NCBI RefSeq assembly: GCF_013393905.1
Contig: NZ_CP040272.1
Coordinates: 3,902,001-3,966,000, forward strand
DNA from: Nostoc sp. C052
Lineage (GTDB): Bacteria > Cyanobacteriota > Cyanobacteriia > Cyanobacteriales > Nostocaceae
Reading direction: 5' to 3'
DNA length: 64,000 bases
The notes under the pieces were generated by a model. That model saw nothing but the letters and a program-made list of their open reading frames with translations. It had not been told where the DNA came from and searched no databases. This document shows positions 61,653 to 64,000 of the stretch, piece by piece; position 1 is the stretch's first letter, and each line of letters starts with the position of its first letter. The translations under genes were made by a program, and so were the position numbers.

Positions 61653-63314
61653 ATGGCTAGACTTGATTACTTTGCTCCTGGTGTCTACATCGAAGAAATT
61701 GACCGGGGTAGCCGACCAATTGAAGGTGTTAGCACAGCAGTTGCCGGATTTGTCGGCTTTACAGAAGACGTTCGCGGTGGGGCTGAGTTATACAAGCCCA
61801 TGCTAGTAACCACTTGGACGCAATTTTTAAACTACTTTGCGCGTCCCAACTCTGACGGCTTCACCGACTTCAATGCCTATTTACCCTTTTCAGTCTACGG
61901 CTACTTTATGAATGGTGGTGGTCGTTGCTGGGTAACAAGCATTGGGACTCAGTTACCAGGCGCACCCAGACCGGCAACTCCAGAACCGGCGACCCTCAGA
62001 ATTAACTCTAGAGGTAATCGTCCAGCCCTCCGCTTTACTTTGCGCCCTGAGCAAGCATCAGGCGGATTAGTAAATATTGTAATTATTGATGGTTCGCCCC
62101 GCGCCTTACCTGAAGGTACTGAAGGAGAAGCGCCTCCAAATACAGGCGAATATTTCACCATCCAAATTCGTCGCGGAGATGAACTTCTAGAGCAATACGA
62201 AAATTTGACAATGAACCGCGAGCCTAGTGGTCAAACAGCGACTTATGCGCTGGCGGCATTGAGAAATTCCATGTATGTCACTGTAGAAGATGTCACTCAA
62301 AGCGGACAGCCTTTAGCTCGTCGCCCTGTTAATGGTCAATATGAACTAGCGCCGCCCATTGTCGCTGCCCCACCCGATAGATTTTCGCAAAATTTAGAAG
62401 GGGTTAGAGACGATCGCACCGGGGTACGCGGTATCTTTGAAGTTGATGAAATCACAATGCTGGCTTGTCCTGATGTGATGCGGGCTTATCAAGAGCAGGT
62501 ACTTAATTTAGATCAAGTTCATGGCATCATCGAACTGATGATTAGTATGTGCGAGGGTTCTGCCAGTGGCGATATTCCCAATCCACCCAACCGCATGGTT
62601 GTACTTGATGCGCCACCGGATGCTGTCAAACCCCAGCAAGTAGTGGAGTGGTTGAATAGATTTAACCGTCGTTCGATGTTTGCGGCCCTTTATTATCCTT
62701 GGATTAAAGTACCAAATCCACGCGATCGCGGTAATCCAATTTTAATACCTCCTTGCGGTCATGTGATGGGTGTTTGGGCCCGCACTGACGAAACCAGAGG
62801 AGTTTACAAAGCCCCTGCAAATGAAGTTCCCAGAGGCGTAATTGGTTTGGGCTATGACACAAACTTCCGCGAACAAGAACTATTAAACCCACTGGGAATA
62901 AATTGCATTCGTAACTTCCCCAACCGAGGTATCCGCATTTGGGGCGCACGCACTCTAGTTGAGCCAGATAAAACAGAGTGGCGTTACATCAGTGTGCGTC
63001 GGCTCATTAGCTATATCGAAAAATCCCTAGAACTGGGGACTCAGTGGGTAGTTTTTGAACCGAATGACCAAGATTTATGGGCGCGTGTCACCCGTACTGT
63101 AAGCAACTTCTTAGAGCGCATCTGGCGTGAAGGTGCTTTATTTGGCGCATCTCCAGCCCAAGCATTTTATGTCAAGTGCGACGAAGAATTGAACCCACCA
63201 GAAACCAGAATTTTAGGACGTTTATATATTGAAGTCGGTGTTTGTCCCGTCAGACCGGCTGAATTTGTTGTTTTCCGCATCAGCCAATGGAATGGCATTG
63301 AAGATAGCGAATAG
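61653..63314 (+). CDS. Contractile injection system sheath protein
   Basis: A 553-residue phage-tail-sheath-like protein that forms the contractile sheath around the tube. Diagnostic are the start LDYFAPGVYIEEIDRGSRPI (handshake arm), FVGFTEDVRGG, the central IWGARTLVEPDKTEWRYISV-RRLISYIEKSL, and the C-terminal ETRILGRLYIEVGVCPVRPA-EFVVFRISQW. Length and arrangement match the large sheath subunit (Cis2/Pvc2 type). ATG 61653 follows a GGAGAAAC-type ribosome site. Confidence 0.96.
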   Translation: MARLDYFAPGVYIEEIDRGSRPIEGVSTAVAGFVGFTEDVRGGAELYKPMLVTTWTQFLNYFARPNSDGFTDFNAYLPFSVYGYFMNGGGRCWVTSIGTQLPGAPRPATPEPATLRINSRGNRPALRFTLRPEQASGGLVNIVIIDGSPRALPEGTEGEAPPNTGEYFTIQIRRGDELLEQYENLTMNREPSGQTATYALAALRNSMYVTVEDVTQSGQPLARRPVNGQYELAPPIVAAPPDRFSQNLEGVRDDRTGVRGIFEVDEITMLACPDVMRAYQEQVLNLDQVHGIIELMISMCEGSASGDIPNPPNRMVVLDAPPDAVKPQQVVEWLNRFNRRSMFAALYYPWIKVPNPRDRGNPILIPPCGHVMGVWARTDETRGVYKAPANEVPRGVIGLGYDTNFREQELLNPLGINCIRNFPNRGIRIWGARTLVEPDKTEWRYISVRRLISYIEKSLELGTQWVVFEPNDQDLWARVTRTVSNFLERIWREGALFGASPAQAFYVKCDEELNPPETRILGRLYIEVGVCPVRPAEFVVFRISQWNGIEDSE

Positions 63315-63336
63315 ACCAAGAATTCTCCTCTTGTAG

Positions 63337-63356
63337 AGACGCGATTTATCGCGTCT
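63337..63356 (+). repeat. GACGCGAT hairpin between sheath and tube genes
   Basis: AGACGCGAT-tt-ATCGCGTCT followed by TTCTTTCCCC. Member of the dispersed repeat family; here it sits within the injection-system operon and could act as a partial terminator or processing site. Confidence 0.75.
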
Positions 63357-63417
63357 TTCTTTCCCCATTCCCCATTTCCCATTTCAAAATTAATTACACA
63401 CAAAGGAGTCTAAAAGT

Positions 63418-63873
63418 ATGGCAGGCGAATTTTTAACCTCTTGTAAATTTTACTTTGAGGCTGACGGAATTACTGATAAATTCATCAAAGAAATTAGCGG
63501 ACTAGGCGTTGAAAATACACCAGCGCAAGAAGTTCACGGTTCATCTAAGGGCGCTAAACTAATGCGTCAAGCAACACCAACTGTTGTTAAATTTACCAAT
63601 ATTACAGTCAAAGTTATCGCCACAGATGATATAGACCTTTATAAATGGTATCAAGATTGTAACGAAGACATGGGTGATCCTCGGAAGTGGGCACAGAATC
63701 GTAAGACTGGTTCGGTGGTTGCTTACGACCAACAAGGCTCTGAAAAAGCACGCTGGAACATCGTCAATTGTTATCCCTGTAAATACACCGGGCCTACCTT
63801 AACTGCTTCTGGTGGCGATATGGCAAATGAGACTGTTGAATTGGTACACGAAGGAATTAAACGAATTAAATAA
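63418..63873 (+). CDS. Contractile injection system tube protein
   Basis: A 151-residue T4 gp19-like tube subunit (Cis1/Pvc1 type) that forms the inner tube. Visible are MAGEFLTSCKFYFEADGITD, KFIKEISGLGVEN, QATPTVVKFTNITVKV, WYQDCNEDMGDPRKWAQNRK and WNIVNCYPCKYTGP. ATG 63418 follows AAAGGAG with proper spacing. It is 103 bases after the sheath gene, with the hairpin repeat between. Confidence 0.95.
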   Translation: MAGEFLTSCKFYFEADGITDKFIKEISGLGVENTPAQEVHGSSKGAKLMRQATPTVVKFTNITVKVIATDDIDLYKWYQDCNEDMGDPRKWAQNRKTGSVVAYDQQGSEKARWNIVNCYPCKYTGPTLTASGGDMANETVELVHEGIKRIK

Positions 63874-63895
63874 TTAGCATTTGTAGTAATTAACA

Positions 63896-64000
63896 GTGGT
63901 ACAATCCGCAAGCCGAATTCCAGAAGTTCTGACAGCCCATCGGTTCTATTTAGAACTGACATTAGAAGGTCAAAATGATGCCAATTGTTTCTTTTTGGAG
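63896..64000 (+). CDS. Second tube-like protein, 3' end cut by window
   Basis: GTG 63896 opens a frame to the window edge: MVQSASRIPEVLTAHRFYLE, LTLEGQNDANCFFLE. The F-Y-L-E-L pattern at the start fits the second gp19-like tube or tube-initiator protein that follows Cis1 in such loci. It starts 22 bases after the tube gene. Only 35 codons are visible, and no clear ribosome site is seen, so the start may be slightly different. Confidence 0.7.
   Translation, partial: MVQSASRIPEVLTAHRFYLELTLEGQNDANCFFLE

Noticed and set aside
60783..64000. Ordinary prophage
   Set aside because: DUF4255 as first gene and the sheath/tube type fit injection systems, and no integrase, terminase or attachment site was seen; the window ends too soon to be absolute.

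Overview
The window looks like chromosomal DNA of a filamentous, heterocyst-forming cyanobacterium of the Nostoc/Anabaena group. The evidence is a psbA gene for photosystem II D1, very frequent GCGATCGC (HIP1-type) octamers, many short tandem repeats and palindromic repeats typical of Nostocales intergenic DNA, a HetP-family gene, and a 17-bp inverted repeat that matches the HetR operator half-sites. No rRNA, tRNA, CRISPR array or intact transposase was seen.

Layout. 1-9.5 kb: end of ribF, a lone moxR ATPase, a RelE/ParE-type toxin-antitoxin pair, a membrane-anchored dihaem cytochrome c, secA and dnaK. 9.6-19.7 kb: an ABC exporter, a putative glycosyltransferase, a GNAT acetyltransferase, a TPR protein, a fold-back MITE-like element, an SDR oxidoreductase, an exported NTF2-like protein, murG and a secreted protein with a possible 3D (MltA-like) C-terminus. 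20-30 kb: psbA (D1 with Glu130), a lipoprotein, two hypotheticals, the rbp-rpsU RNA-binding/ribosomal pair, a CysQ-like phosphatase with a PfkB kinase, rsmI, and a divergent pair of a PhnD-like lipoprotein and a haem-motif HAMP membrane sensor.

30-39 kb: a complete pqqABCDE operon on the minus strand. PqqA carries an unusually long leader, and a 13-unit 21-bp tandem repeat lies between pqqD and pqqE. It is followed by a Ser/Thr kinase with a duplicated C-terminal domain, a DUF4278 protein, a small conserved gene with mltA, and a DUF5895-like protein. 39.8-46 kb: a GH116 glycosidase with an in-frame tandem repeat, then a long AT-rich leader with a HetR-type operator, a small ORF, hetP-like, and a frameshifted remnant of an exported protein. 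46-54 kb: rpe, a subtilase with Glu at the usual Asp position, a second copy of the MITE-like element, a lipoprotein serpin, an AI-2E/PerM permease, a small membrane protein and an LCP-family protein.

54-64 kb: the most interesting region. A minus-strand cluster encodes a histidine kinase, a LuxR-type response regulator, a pseudokinase fused through one membrane helix to a PstS-like phosphate-binding domain, a zinc-ribbon/FHA protein and a TrpD2-like protein. Divergently from it starts a contractile injection system locus on the plus strand: DUF4255 (Pvc16-like) protein, sheath, tube protein, and the start of a second tube-like protein cut by the window edge. The adjacency suggests, but does not prove, that the signalling cluster senses a periplasmic ligand and controls assembly or firing of the injection system.
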